Shown one piece after another: positions 30,098 through 39,259 of a DNA stretch of 64,000 nt (positions within the stretch are counted from its first letter, which is position 1; each line of letters begins with the position of its first letter). Under the pieces are notes generated by a model. The model did not search any database, was not told where the DNA came from, and was given only the letters and a program-made list of their open reading frames with translations. The stretch is taken from NCBI RefSeq assembly GCF_012911565.1, contig NZ_JAAMPU010000108.1, forward strand, positions 434,001 to 498,000, read 5' to 3'. This stretch comes from Flavobacterium silvaticum (GTDB lineage: Bacteria > Bacteroidota > Bacteroidia > Flavobacteriales > Flavobacteriaceae). The translations under genes were made by a program, and so were the position numbers.

Positions 30098-30110
30098 CAC
30101 AGGAATTATA

Positions 30111-30806
30111 TCAGAGCAGGCCTTCGTCTGAAAAACTGTAATACGCCGTTTCGGTCACGATGACATGATCGAGCACTTTAATATCGAGGTTATCACCCGC
30201 AAGCCTCATTTTGCGCGTGATTTGTTTATCGGCATCGCTTGGTTTGAGCGAACCCGACGGATGATTGTGACATAAAATAATCCCGGTTGCCCCGAATTGT
30301 AAAGCCGTTTTAAACGCCAAGCGCACATCGACGACCGTTCCGGTGATCCCGCCTTTTGAAAGCTGGTGCCGATGCAAAATCTTGTTGGAATTGTTCAGGT
30401 ACAACAACCAGAATTCCTCGTGCGGCAATTCACCTATGACGGGTTGCATCAACTCAAAGACATCGCGGCTCGATGAAATTTTGGACAATTGGCGCGATTC
30501 CGATTCACGGCGTCGGCGGCACAATTCCATGGCTGCGGAAATGGCGATGGCTTTTACCGGCCCGATTCCTTTGAAAGCCACAAGTTGTTCGAGCGAAAGC
30601 GCCGACAATTCATTGAGGTTGTTATGTACCGATGATAAAATGCGTTTACTCAGATCGACGGCCGATTCCTTTGACGAACCGGAACCGATGATGATCGCAA
30701 TGAGTTCGGCGTCGCTGAGTGCGGACTTGCCTTTAAGTTGGAATTTTTCGCGCGGACGGTCGTCTTCAGACCAATGGCGGATTGGAAACGGAGTAGTTTC
30801 GGACAT
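30111..30806 (-). CDS. radC: RadC/YeeS-family JAB-domain protein
   Basis: The 231-residue protein has an N-terminal helix-hairpin-helix region (LVAFKGIGPVKAIAISAAME) and a C-terminal JAB/MPN metal-binding domain with the HxH-x7-SxxD motif (HNHPSGSLKPSDAD). RadC was named from a repair phenotype in E. coli that was later assigned elsewhere; its activity is uncertain and it may be a metal-dependent peptidase. Length is normal. Confidence 0.94.
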   Translation of the reverse strand: MSETTPFPIRHWSEDDRPREKFQLKGKSALSDAELIAIIIGSGSSKESAVDLSKRILSSVHNNLNELSALSLEQLVAFKGIGPVKAIAISAAMELCRRRRESESRQLSKISSSRDVFELMQPVIGELPHEEFWLLYLNNSNKILHRHQLSKGGITGTVVDVRLAFKTALQFGATGIILCHNHPSGSLKPSDADKQITRKMRLAGDNLDIKVLDHVIVTETAYYSFSDEGLL

Positions 30807-30881
30807 GGCGTATACGGTTTTAAATGGCGTAAAATATAATTGGATTTCAATGCGTTATGATTTCGACCCAACCGCTAAAAT

Positions 30882-31463
30882 ATGAAATTATTCGTTTGTT
30901 CGATAGTCGCGTTCCGTTTGTTCTTCGTGACTCCTGATTTTGCAGACAGACTTTCCAAAGCTGCCGTTTCGATTGCAGACGATACGATTGTTTATGACGG
31001 CAAGTACACCAAAATTCCGTATCCGAACGGTGACGTTTCTAACAAAAAAGGTGTTTGTACCGATGTTGTGATCCGCGCTTACAGGAAACTCGGAATAGAT
31101 TTACAGCAAAAGGTTCATGAAGACATGGCTGCGAATTTCTCCAAATATCCCAAAACCTGGGGCCTGAAAACGACCGATACGAACATCGATCACAGGCGCG
31201 TCCCGAACCTTCAGGTATTCTTTACGAGAAAAGGACAAAGCCTTGGCGTTTCAAAAACAGCTTCAGGCTACAAACCCGGTGATTTGGTGACATGGATGAT
31301 AAACGACAAGCTGCCGCATATTGGAATCGTGACGCATTTAAAATCTGCTGACGGTAAACGGCCGCTGCTGATGCACAACGTAGGCGGCGGACAGGTGCTG
31401 GAAGATTGTTTGTTTGCTTATGAAATTACCGGACATTATCGTTATGTTCCAATCGGATACTGA
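30882..31463 (+). CDS. DUF1287 domain secreted protein (NlpC/P60-like)
   Basis: The 193-residue protein has a hydrophobic N-terminus (KLFVCSIVAFRLFFV) and the DUF1287 core. Putative catalytic residues are Cys in KKGVCTDVVIRAYRKLGID, His in KLPHIGIVTH and Asn in LLMHNVGGGQVL, which together resemble the papain-like NlpC/P60 triad. This suggests a periplasmic cell wall peptidase or amidase; this is inference. Structured repeat copy B starts 1 nt after the stop codon. Confidence 0.85.
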   Translation: MKLFVCSIVAFRLFFVTPDFADRLSKAAVSIADDTIVYDGKYTKIPYPNGDVSNKKGVCTDVVIRAYRKLGIDLQQKVHEDMAANFSKYPKTWGLKTTDTNIDHRRVPNLQVFFTRKGQSLGVSKTASGYKPGDLVTWMINDKLPHIGIVTHLKSADGKRPLLMHNVGGGQVLEDCLFAYEITGHYRYVPIGY

Positions 31464-31464
31464 A

Positions 31465-31611
31465 GCCTAGCCCCGATGCGAGTGGAAACGCACCGGCTTT
31501 AACGAGGTGTTTTTGCCGGCACGCGCAGAGCGACTAACAGAAGCTCCTGCGCGGCCATGGAAAAACCGGAGTTAAAGTTGGGACGTTAAAACGGGCAGCG
31601 GGAAATTGCTT
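31465..31611 (+). repeat. Dispersed structured repeat, copy B (long form)
   Basis: It starts GCCTAGCCCCGATGCGAGTGG directly after the DUF1287 stop codon and ends CGGGCAGCGGGAAATTGCT. Between them a long hairpin forms: CTTTAAC with GTTAAAG, GTTTTT with AAAAAC and CGCGCAG (31522-31528) with CTGCGCG (31547-31553). The tip holds the core AGCGACTAACAGAAGCT (31529-31545). The stems differ from those of copies C and D in sequence but still pair, which supports a conserved RNA or cruciform structure. Confidence 0.85.
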
Positions 31612-31631
31612 CAAAAAAGTCTGAAAAGTCC

Positions 31632-31786
31632 GGAAAGTCGGGAAAGTTTTGAGTTGACTAAAAGACAAACATATTTTTCGCTGCTTTCAACTTTATGAAC
31701 AGTGAAAGAAAACTGTCATTGCACTTCTCTTTGCAGACTTTCCGGACTTTCCGGACTTTCCCGACTTTCCAGTCTTTCCCGACTCC
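31632..31786. repeat. Inverted and tandem short repeats of the ACTTTCCGG type
   Basis: GGAAAGTCGGGAAAGT (31632-31647) is the exact reverse complement of ACTTTCCCGACTTTCC (31755-31770). The right side, 31736-31786, is a degenerate tandem array with unit GACTTTCCG. No gene lies in the 31612-31790 stretch. It separates two convergent genes and may act as a weak terminator. Confidence 0.65.
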
Positions 31787-31790
31787 CAAC

Positions 31791-32501
31791 TCATTCCACA
31801 ACCCCAATGATTACCCCAAAATCGCCGTCGGTTTGTACCCAATTCTTTTCCGGCACGTACATTCTGGAAACGAATCCATCCAGATACAAAGCATTTTTAC
31901 AGCCGAGGTCTTTGAAATATTCGGCAAAATCATAAAAATTGACTTCTTTTTTGGAGATGGCAAAAATTACTTCCACATTTGGCAAAATCCCGACGCCATT
32001 GCGAATGTTCAGGTTGGTTGAGCCTTTCTTGAATTCGGGATGGATTTCACCGTTTATGACAAGCATGGGCCCGGATTGGGTTGCGAATTTTATTTTATTT
32101 GAAAAATGAAAATTAGCCGTTGTCTGGATTTGGGCTTCGTTGTTTCCCGAAATGAAAAATACGCCGTTTGGTTTCAGATAGAAATTTCCCGATGCAGTTG
32201 CCGTATCTATTCGGGTGACGATTTTTCCATCCTGAATAAACAAGCCCTGAGGCGAACGATCTTTTTTGTACATACCGCCGTTGGTTGCAAAAAGCAGTTT
32301 TTTCTTTTGGCTTTCAATTGAAGTTTTCAGGTTTTGAATGCTGCCGAAATTTTGACCGTTTTGGCTTTTGTAGAAGAACTGGATGTTTTTGGCTTCGGTT
32401 ATGTACGATATGAATCGGTCGTCAGGTGATTTGAAAACGGCAAACGAGACAGCCAGTAAAGCTATCAAACTTAAAATTGCCGTCAGTTTATATCTATTCA
32501 T
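31791..32501 (-). CDS. Phosphodiester glycosidase (NAGPA) domain protein
   Basis: The protein has one N-terminal membrane or signal segment (KLTAILSLIALLAVSFAVF) and a domain like that of GlcNAc-1-phosphodiester alpha-GlcNAcase. Family features are FATNGGMYKKDRSPQGLFI, SGPMLVINGEIHP, NIRNGVGI and the C-terminal ALYLDGFVSRMYVP. Bacterial members are thought to act on phosphodiester-linked sugars in the envelope; the substrate here is unknown. The ATG at 32501 is preferred to an upstream one at 32576 because it is followed at once by a normal signal anchor. Confidence 0.85.
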   Translation of the reverse strand: MNRYKLTAILSLIALLAVSFAVFKSPDDRFISYITEAKNIQFFYKSQNGQNFGSIQNLKTSIESQKKKLLFATNGGMYKKDRSPQGLFIQDGKIVTRIDTATASGNFYLKPNGVFFISGNNEAQIQTTANFHFSNKIKFATQSGPMLVINGEIHPEFKKGSTNLNIRNGVGILPNVEVIFAISKKEVNFYDFAEYFKDLGCKNALYLDGFVSRMYVPEKNWVQTDGDFGVIIGVVE

Positions 32502-32656
32502 TTTCAATTTGCTTTTTTGACACGAAGGCTCAAAGACACTAAGTCGCAAAGGGAATTCTTTCAAGACACAAAGCAATGCTTCTTATTTGAAGGCCGGAAT
32601 TTTGTAGTGAAGTTGCGTCTTTCGATCTCCCGAGCTTTTCCGACTTTCACAAGCTT

Positions 32657-32684
32657 CCGATCTCCCGATCTCCCGATCTCCCGA
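32657..32684. repeat. Three tandem copies of CCGATCTC
   Basis: An 8-bp unit is repeated three times with a fourth partial copy, between the glycosidase-like gene and mpl. Nearby sequence (CGAACTTTCCCGAAC) resembles the array at 31736-31786. It is a simple short repeat with no obvious role. Confidence 0.7.
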
Positions 32685-32695
32685 ACTTTCCCGAA

Positions 32696-34054
32696 CTAAA
32701 TCAACCCCTTAACCTCATCAAAATTCAACCCTCCGTAATTCCCTGAACTCATAAGCAGCAAAGCAATCCCTTCTGTCCCGAATTTCAAATGCTGCAAAAA
32801 TTCCCGGAATGATTCCGGATTTGTGTAAATAATCAGGTCTTCTCGCTTAAAGGCCTCGCCTATTTGCTGTGCCGATATTTCTTCGAGACGTTTGATCTTG
32901 ACGGCTTCGGGCGAATAGAAAACCACGGCGACATCGGCGGCATCAAGCGCACCTTCGTATTCCTTGAGGAATTCGGGATTGAGGCTGCTGTACGTGTGCA
33001 ATTCAAGACAGGCAATGAGTTTCCTGTCCGGATATTGTTCCTTGAGGGCTTTGGTGGTGGCGGAAACCTTGCTCGGCGAGTGCGCGAAATCTTTGTAGGC
33101 AACATTTCTGCTGTTTTCGGCAATTTTCTCCAGACGTTTTGAAGCACCTTTGAAACTCGCGATGGCTTCGTAAAAATCAGCTTCATCCACGCCCATGGCC
33201 TGGCAGATCCATTTGGCTCCGGCGAGGTTGTTCAGGTTGTGTTTACCAAAAACTTCTATCGGCATTGGGCCTTCGGGCGTTTCGAGCAAAGTCACGCCGT
33301 TTTCGACTTTGTAATTCGGGGTTTCGTATGGAATTTTACGGATGGGGTTTGTGGCAGATTCCGCTACTTTTTTGACTTCCGGATCTTCTGAATTATAAAC
33401 CAGCATACCACCGTTGGTGATTTTGGCAACGAAGATTTCAAATTGCTCCACATAATTTTCAAACGTCGGGAACACATTGATATGATCCCATGCTATGCCC
33501 GAAATGAGGGCGATATTTGGCTGATACAAATGGAACTTCGGACGCAGATCTGTAGGTGAAGACAAATATTCGTCTCCTTCCAAAACAATAAAATCATTTT
33601 CCTCGGTCAGATGCACCATAGTATCAAAACCTTCCAATTGCGCACCTACCATATAATCGACGTCACGGTTGTTGTAGTGCATGACGTGAAGGATCATCGA
33701 AGTAATCGTCGTCTTTCCGTGTGAGCCACCAATTACGACGCGGGTTTTATGCTTCGATTGCTCGTAAAGAAATTCCGGATACGAATAGATTTTGAGTCCC
33801 AATTCCTGGGCTTTCAACAATTCCGGATTGTCCTGTTTGGCATGCATCCCGAGAATTACTGCATCGAGATTTTCGTTTATCTTTTCCGGAAACCAGCCCA
33901 TTTCTGCCGGCAATAATCCTTTTTTCTCCAGCCGTGTTTTGGAAGGCTCGAAAATAGCATCGTCGCTACCTGTGATTTTGTATCCTTTGTGATGGAGTGC
34001 GAGGGCAAGATTATGCATGGCGCTTCCGCCGATAGCGATGAAATGGATGGTCAT
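32696..34054 (-). CDS. mpl: UDP-N-acetylmuramate:L-Ala-gamma-D-Glu-meso-DAP ligase
   Basis: Mpl attaches the recycled murein tripeptide to UDP-MurNAc in the cytoplasm. The 452-residue protein is a Mur ligase: N-terminal Rossmann-like part (HFIAIGGSAMHNLALALHHK), ATP loop IGGSHGKTTITSMIL (about 108-122), central domain with GDEYLSSPTDLRPKFH, and C-terminal domain with KDFAHSPSKVSATTKAL. The early GxxGxxM-type start and overall length separate it from MurC. It follows the TPR protein gene by one base and is cotranscribed with it. Confidence 0.93.
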   Translation of the reverse strand: MTIHFIAIGGSAMHNLALALHHKGYKITGSDDAIFEPSKTRLEKKGLLPAEMGWFPEKINENLDAVILGMHAKQDNPELLKAQELGLKIYSYPEFLYEQSKHKTRVVIGGSHGKTTITSMILHVMHYNNRDVDYMVGAQLEGFDTMVHLTEENDFIVLEGDEYLSSPTDLRPKFHLYQPNIALISGIAWDHINVFPTFENYVEQFEIFVAKITNGGMLVYNSEDPEVKKVAESATNPIRKIPYETPNYKVENGVTLLETPEGPMPIEVFGKHNLNNLAGAKWICQAMGVDEADFYEAIASFKGASKRLEKIAENSRNVAYKDFAHSPSKVSATTKALKEQYPDRKLIACLELHTYSSLNPEFLKEYEGALDAADVAVVFYSPEAVKIKRLEEISAQQIGEAFKREDLIIYTNPESFREFLQHLKFGTEGIALLLMSSGNYGGLNFDEVKGLI

Positions 34055-34055
34055 A

Positions 34056-34691
34056 TCAGTTTTTTGTGATTTTGGAAATATTGTTTTTCAAAGCATCTGC
34101 TTTTGCAATTTCCTTATTCTTAGTATAAAGTTCGATTAATTTTTGCCTGGCAACGCCCGATTTGAATTTCGCGATGGCTTTCAGGTATACTGCTTCGGCT
34201 TGTTTGTCTCGTCCGAAATAAACAGCGATCCGTGCTTTGGCAAGCATTCCGTCAACTTCTGAAATAGCTGAGAGTTGAGAGGCATATTTGGTCGCTTTGG
34301 CTTCACTTCCACCCAGAATTCCGGGAACCTGCAGGTAATATTCAACGAGTGCCCATCGTGCTTCGATTTGTGACGGATCTAATTTGATGGCGGTTTCAAA
34401 CGATTCGCGCATCTCTCCCAAAAAGGAAAGACCGCGCCATTTGTCTTTAGAAGCGATCATGGCCAAAACGGCTCCGTATTTAAAATGCAAATAGGAATTT
34501 GAAGCATCAGATGCCAACGCCTTTTTATAATGTATACGTGCCGATTCCCAGTCTTTGATTCTACAGGCTTCGTCACCCATCAACTCCCCTTTTTCCTTTG
34601 AACTATTTTCAAAAATGATTGCGGATGGGACCGATGCCGATACATTTCCCATCAGGCAAAAAACAAGTATCGGAATCAGGAATCGGCTCAA
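34056..34691 (-). CDS. Secreted TPR-repeat protein
   Basis: The 211-residue protein has a signal peptide (FLIPILVFCLMGNVSAS) and tetratricopeptide-like helices: DWESARIHYKKALASDASNS, a second around FETAIKLDPSQIEARWALVE and a third around AEAVYLKAIAKFKSG. TPR domains bind other proteins. Its gene is first in a two-gene operon with mpl, but no direct link to wall recycling is shown. Expected location is the periplasm. Confidence 0.82.
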   Translation of the reverse strand: MSRFLIPILVFCLMGNVSASVPSAIIFENSSKEKGELMGDEACRIKDWESARIHYKKALASDASNSYLHFKYGAVLAMIASKDKWRGLSFLGEMRESFETAIKLDPSQIEARWALVEYYLQVPGILGGSEAKATKYASQLSAISEVDGMLAKARIAVYFGRDKQAEAVYLKAIAKFKSGVARQKLIELYTKNKEIAKADALKNNISKITKN

Positions 34692-34714
34692 AGTCGGATG
34701 GTTTGGATTTGTTC

Positions 34715-34722
34715 CAAAAATA
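34715..34722 (-). promoter_or_regulatory. -7 box of the TPR-mpl operon promoter
   Basis: TATTTTTG on the minus strand (plus-strand CAAAAATA) matches TAnnTTTG and ends 23 nt before the TPR gene start. No clear -33 TTTG is found. Confidence 0.55.
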
Positions 34723-34871
34723 GAAAAAATACACGCCTTGTCGTTAGGGAAAAACGACGTTCTGCTGTCTTATCATTCAAAGCTAGATCTTACTTGTGGA
34801 TAATTCTAAACTTTAAGCATTTGACCTATCAAATTCTTATCATTTAGTTAACATTAGTAAGATTATTTCAC

Positions 34872-34879
34872 TATTTTTG
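34872..34879 (+). promoter_or_regulatory. -7 box of the large secreted protein gene
   Basis: TATTTTTG matches TAnnTTTG and ends 21 nt before the ATG at 34901. An in-frame TTG codon at 34877 lies inside it and therefore cannot be the start. Confidence 0.6.
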
Positions 34880-34900
34880 AGAACCACCAATCATTTTTGC

Positions 34901-37900
34901 ATGCCTGAAAATTACTTTTCCAGATTCCTGGGGTTACTTGTTTTACTTCTTTTTGGGGTTAATCCTGCATGGTCACAAGCTGATCTTTGCAGTGCCGCTC
35001 CCGTAATTTCTGTAAATGCAACCTGCGTCACGACTTCGTATTCGGTAGCTGCGGCTTTCAATAATGACGGGCCTGCAGCTTGTGCAACATCCTATCGCGA
35101 CGGCTGGTTTCGGTTTACGACAGATGCGACTACCACAAACATCCAGATCATCGGAACCAGTGACCGGCAAATGGGCCTGGCCATCTACACAACCTGCGGA
35201 GGCGCGAGTACAGCCTGTATTGTTCCCGGGGCTGCCAATGCGACGCTGACAGCTGCCGTAACTCCGAACACTACTTATTATTTACGCATCATGCGTACCA
35301 ACAACGCAAACAACAATGCCATGAATGGAACCATTTGCGTTCGTGTGGCACCTCCGGCTCCTGCGAACGACGATTGTTCCGGTGCTATTTCACTTACGGC
35401 TTCGGCTTCCTGTTCCTATGCTACCTATACCACTGTGAATGCAACTTCAAGTACCGGTGCTCCTGCTCCGGGTTGTGGAAGTTACAACGGAAATGACGTT
35501 TGGTTTTCGCTGGTTGTTCCGCCGAGTGGTGCGTTCACCGTAGACATGCTTCAGGGTGGCATAACAGATTCCGGGCTTGCGTTATATTCCGGAACGTGCG
35601 GCTCACTTTCTTTAATAGAATGCGACGACGACGACAGTGCCAACGGTCTCATGTCAAGCATAACGCAATACGGCCTGACTGCCGGAACCACCGTATATTT
35701 GAGGGTTTGGTGTTATAACAATACAACTTCCGGGACTTTTGGAATTTGTGTCACCGAAAATACCGGCCCGTGTCCGGCACTATCGACATATACCGGTTAT
35801 CAGATTGACAACTTCAGTACGAATGGCGGAATCAATAATATCAGCAATGTCGCTTCGGGATTTTCGGCGAATGGCTATGGCGATTTTACCGTGTACGCTG
35901 CAAGCCAGATTGCCGGTGGCTCGGTAAATTTTGTTGCGAATTTCAACAATGCGAGTACGTTTGGATTTGGGGTTTGGATCGATTGGAACAACGACAACGA
36001 CTTCTACGATGCCGGTGAACAATTGTACTCGTCAGGTGCTTATCTCACCAACGCTACAGGAACTTTTATGGTTCCTGCAGCCGCACTGCCCGGAAATTAC
36101 AGGATGCGTGTCCGTGCCGACGCTTTATCTACAGCTCCTTTGCCATGCGGAACGATCCTGTACGGCGAAACCGAAGATTATACATTTACCGTTGTTACTC
36201 CTCCGCCTTGTTCCGGAATTCCCTCTACCCTGATCGCCACAATTACCGGCTCAGGAACGGCGACACTGAGCTGGACAGCGGCTTCTCCTGCCCCGGCTTC
36301 AGGTTATCAGTATTATTACAGCACTTCTCCAATAGCGCCAACTGCAGGAACCACGCCTTTAGGTTCAACTGCAGCCGGAGTGGTTTCGGCAAACATTTCC
36401 GGCCTTAGCCTTGGCGTAACGTATTATGTTTGGGTACGATCCAATTGCGGAGGCGCTACCGGCCAGGGTTTGTGGACCGGACCGGTTTCGTTACTCATTC
36501 CGAGTTGTGGTATCGGGAATAGCCTTGGCACTACGACACTCGCCTGCCCTTCTGTGATTTCCGGCGGACTTGGACTTAGTGGAAACGATCCTGTTCCGAT
36601 AGACTGTACAACGTCCGGCTGCGTCGATCTCGAAGCGACCTATTTACAGTTGGGACAAACAACGAGTTACACGGTAGAATCCATACTTTACGAACCTCCG
36701 TACCAGTTCGGGTGCCTTAAGAATGCGGTGAGCGTCGACGATGATGATGTATGGTCGCCGGTTATCAACCTGCCGTTTAATTTCTGCTTTTACGGAAACA
36801 CCTATAACAGCTGTCTTATCAGTTCCAACGGCGTGGTGTCTTTCGATCAGGTAAATAATACGGCCGGCGGCAGTTCCGCGTGGAGTTTCAATACAAACCT
36901 TCCAAATACCTCATTGTTTCGAAATTCCATTTTTGGAGTCTATCATGACATTGACCCGAGCATTGGCGGTGAGGTCGGATGGGAATTGATCACTCTGAAT
37001 ACAGGTTGCCGCGCCCTGGTGGCATCGTGGAAAGACATCCCAATGTATTCCACCACCTGCAATTCACAGCTTTATACAGGAATGATAGTACTATACGAAA
37101 ACACGAATATCATCGATGTGTATATCCAACAAAAAACAGTCTGTGCTTCCTGGAATAACGGAAATGCCATAGTCGGAATACAGAATGCCGCCGGAAATAC
37201 AGCTACGGTAGCGCCGAACCGCAACGGCTTGAGCCCGGATTGGGCCGTCACGAATGAAGCCTGGAGATTCCGCCCATCGGGAACACCAATCACAAGTATA
37301 ACGTGGTTCCAAGGTTCGGGAACATCCGGGCCCGTGGTTGGAAATACCGATACGATTACGGTTTGTCCAACTGCCACAACAACTTATACGGCGCGTGTCA
37401 CCTATGCACTTTGCAATGGAGCGACTTTGACCGAAGTAGATGAAACCACCGTCAACGTAGACAACGGAAAAATCTGGAACGGCTCGGTCAGTTCCAACTG
37501 GAATACGGCAGCTAACTGGACACCGACTGGCGTTCCGACAGCTGCGCAATGCGTAAGGGTTCCGAACGTGGCCAATCCGTGTATCATTTCGGGTTCAGGT
37601 TTCAATGCCTATGCATACAGCGTCCGTGTAGAAAACGGTGGTATTTTGAATCTGCAATCAAACAACAATCTTACGATTACCAATGAAGTGAATGTCATCA
37701 CCGGAGGAACTTTCAACATATACGATTCGGCAAATCTCCTTCAGGTAAACAATTCAGCCAACAGCGGAATCGCGAATTTGCAACGCATTACACGGCCTAT
37801 GTACCGATATGATTATACGTACTGGAATTCGCCAATGACGTTAGCCTCGAATTTCACGTTAGGTTCGCTTTCGCCCCTGACGTTATCAGATAAATATTAC

Positions 37901-39199
37901 AGCTGGCAACCGTTCGTTGGAGGCGGAACAGGAACATGGCAACAGGAAAGTGCCGCAACTGTGATGAATCCTGCAAAAGGATACATTGTACGCGCACCCC
38001 AGACCTATTCCACGAATCCATCGACGACAACGGCTTATACCGGGACTTTTATCGGAACACCAAACAACGGCCCTATGACCGCTCCTGTTGCTCATGGAAC
38101 CATGGGTGCTTTGACTACTTTCGACAAATGGAACCTGATTGGAAATCCGTATCCGAGCGGATTAAGTGCGGCATCGTTGCTTATGTATCCGCAAAATGTG
38201 ACCGCAATAGACGGAACCATTTATTTGTGGACACATAATTCACCGCCGAGTACAGCTTACCCGGATCCGTTCTACAATGACTTCGTAATCAATTACACCG
38301 ATGCCGATTATGCTTCATGGAATTTACTCGGACCTGTTTCCACGATTGCTTCTACGGGCGGCCCGGCTCCAACCGGAACCATTGCATCTGGCCAATCGTT
38401 TTTTGTGAGAAGCTTATTGCCTACCGGAAATGTACAGTTCAACAACAGCATGCGGACTGGCACGGGCAACAATGCTTTTTTCCGGACATCGGCAATCAAC
38501 GAGGATGAATTGGAACAACCCATAGGAACTGTCAAGCATCGCATCTGGCTCAATATGAATGGAGAAAACAATTCGTTTTGCCAAACCCTTGTGGGATATG
38601 CCAATGGCGCGACTTTGGGTTATGACCGCGCGCTCGATGGCCGAAAGAACGAAGGTGCTTCATTGTCTTTTTATTCTTTGATTCCAGACGATAAACTGGT
38701 AATACAGGGGCGTCCGTTGCCATTTGACATTGAAGACCAGGTTCCGCTTGGCGTGAATTGTCCTGTGGGCGGAACATATAGCATTGGGATTGACCGGTTC
38801 GATCCGTTTTTCGATCAGATCACTATTTACATAGAAGACAAATGGGCCAATGTAATCCATGACATCAAACAATCTGCTTACACTTTTACACTTGAAAACG
38901 GTCGTGTCGATGACAGATTCGTCCTCAGATATACGCAAAATTCACTGGCGCTGCATCAATCGCTCGAAGATCAAAGCATCATCTATGTCTCGAACCAACA
39001 TTTGTATTTCCAATCGAATTCAGAAGTTGAAAACATCCGGTTGTATGACATGACCGGAAAATTGTTGCATACGTTGTTGCCGATATCAGATTCGTTTCAC
39101 CAATCCTGGGATTTTCCTTTTGCACAGGCGACTTACATGGCTGCCGTGACTATGAAAAACGGAGATTCTTTTGGACGGAAATTGCTCAATCGGCAATGA
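34901..39199 (+). CDS. Giant GEVED/fibronectin-like protein with type IX sorting domain
   Basis: A protein of about 1432 residues with a signal peptide (RFLGLLVLLLFGVNPAWSQ). In order it has two jelly-roll-like repeats (VSFRDGWF-type and NDVWFSLVVPPSGAF, CDDDDSANG), a GEVED domain (FGVWIDWNNDNDFYDAGEQ ... YGETEDYTFTV), a fibronectin III-like domain, a nidogen-like region (SSNGVVSFDQV), and beta-helix-like sequence (NNNLTITNEV). The C-terminus, with RVDDRFVLRYTQNSLAL then YDMTGKLLHTL, resembles the T9SS type C sorting signal. It is expected to cross the outer membrane and be surface-bound or released. Probably an adhesin or matrix protein. Start: ATG at 34901. Confidence 0.85.
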   Translation: MPENYFSRFLGLLVLLLFGVNPAWSQADLCSAAPVISVNATCVTTSYSVAAAFNNDGPAACATSYRDGWFRFTTDATTTNIQIIGTSDRQMGLAIYTTCGGASTACIVPGAANATLTAAVTPNTTYYLRIMRTNNANNNAMNGTICVRVAPPAPANDDCSGAISLTASASCSYATYTTVNATSSTGAPAPGCGSYNGNDVWFSLVVPPSGAFTVDMLQGGITDSGLALYSGTCGSLSLIECDDDDSANGLMSSITQYGLTAGTTVYLRVWCYNNTTSGTFGICVTENTGPCPALSTYTGYQIDNFSTNGGINNISNVASGFSANGYGDFTVYAASQIAGGSVNFVANFNNASTFGFGVWIDWNNDNDFYDAGEQLYSSGAYLTNATGTFMVPAAALPGNYRMRVRADALSTAPLPCGTILYGETEDYTFTVVTPPPCSGIPSTLIATITGSGTATLSWTAASPAPASGYQYYYSTSPIAPTAGTTPLGSTAAGVVSANISGLSLGVTYYVWVRSNCGGATGQGLWTGPVSLLIPSCGIGNSLGTTTLACPSVISGGLGLSGNDPVPIDCTTSGCVDLEATYLQLGQTTSYTVESILYEPPYQFGCLKNAVSVDDDDVWSPVINLPFNFCFYGNTYNSCLISSNGVVSFDQVNNTAGGSSAWSFNTNLPNTSLFRNSIFGVYHDIDPSIGGEVGWELITLNTGCRALVASWKDIPMYSTTCNSQLYTGMIVLYENTNIIDVYIQQKTVCASWNNGNAIVGIQNAAGNTATVAPNRNGLSPDWAVTNEAWRFRPSGTPITSITWFQGSGTSGPVVGNTDTITVCPTATTTYTARVTYALCNGATLTEVDETTVNVDNGKIWNGSVSSNWNTAANWTPTGVPTAAQCVRVPNVANPCIISGSGFNAYAYSVRVENGGILNLQSNNNLTITNEVNVITGGTFNIYDSANLLQVNNSANSGIANLQRITRPMYRYDYTYWNSPMTLASNFTLGSLSPLTLSDKYYSWQPFVGGGTGTWQQESAATVMNPAKGYIVRAPQTYSTNPSTTTAYTGTFIGTPNNGPMTAPVAHGTMGALTTFDKWNLIGNPYPSGLSAASLLMYPQNVTAIDGTIYLWTHNSPPSTAYPDPFYNDFVINYTDADYASWNLLGPVSTIASTGGPAPTGTIASGQSFFVRSLLPTGNVQFNNSMRTGTGNNAFFRTSAINEDELEQPIGTVKHRIWLNMNGENNSFCQTLVGYANGATLGYDRALDGRKNEGASLSFYSLIPDDKLVIQGRPLPFDIEDQVPLGVNCPVGGTYSIGIDRFDPFFDQITIYIEDKWANVIHDIKQSAYTFTLENGRVDDRFVLRYTQNSLALHQSLEDQSIIYVSNQHLYFQSNSEVENIRLYDMTGKLLHTLLPISDSFHQSWDFPFAQATYMAAVTMKNGDSFGRKLLNRQ

Positions 39200-39212
39200 A
39201 GTACCCCATAAA

Positions 39213-39240
39213 AAAACTCCGCTGTTTCCGGCGGAGTTTT
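39213..39240. terminator. Bidirectional Rho-independent terminator
   Basis: A perfect 10-bp stem AAAACTCCGC / GCGGAGTTTT with an 8-nt loop sits between two convergent genes. It has A residues on one side and T residues on the other, so it can work in both directions. Confidence 0.9.
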
Positions 39241-39259
39241 GTTTAATGATTGTACCAGA

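Noticed and set aside
34877..34879. TTG as the start of the giant secreted protein
   Set aside because: It lies inside an exact -7 box, so it would not be in the transcript. The ATG at 34901 directly precedes the signal peptide.
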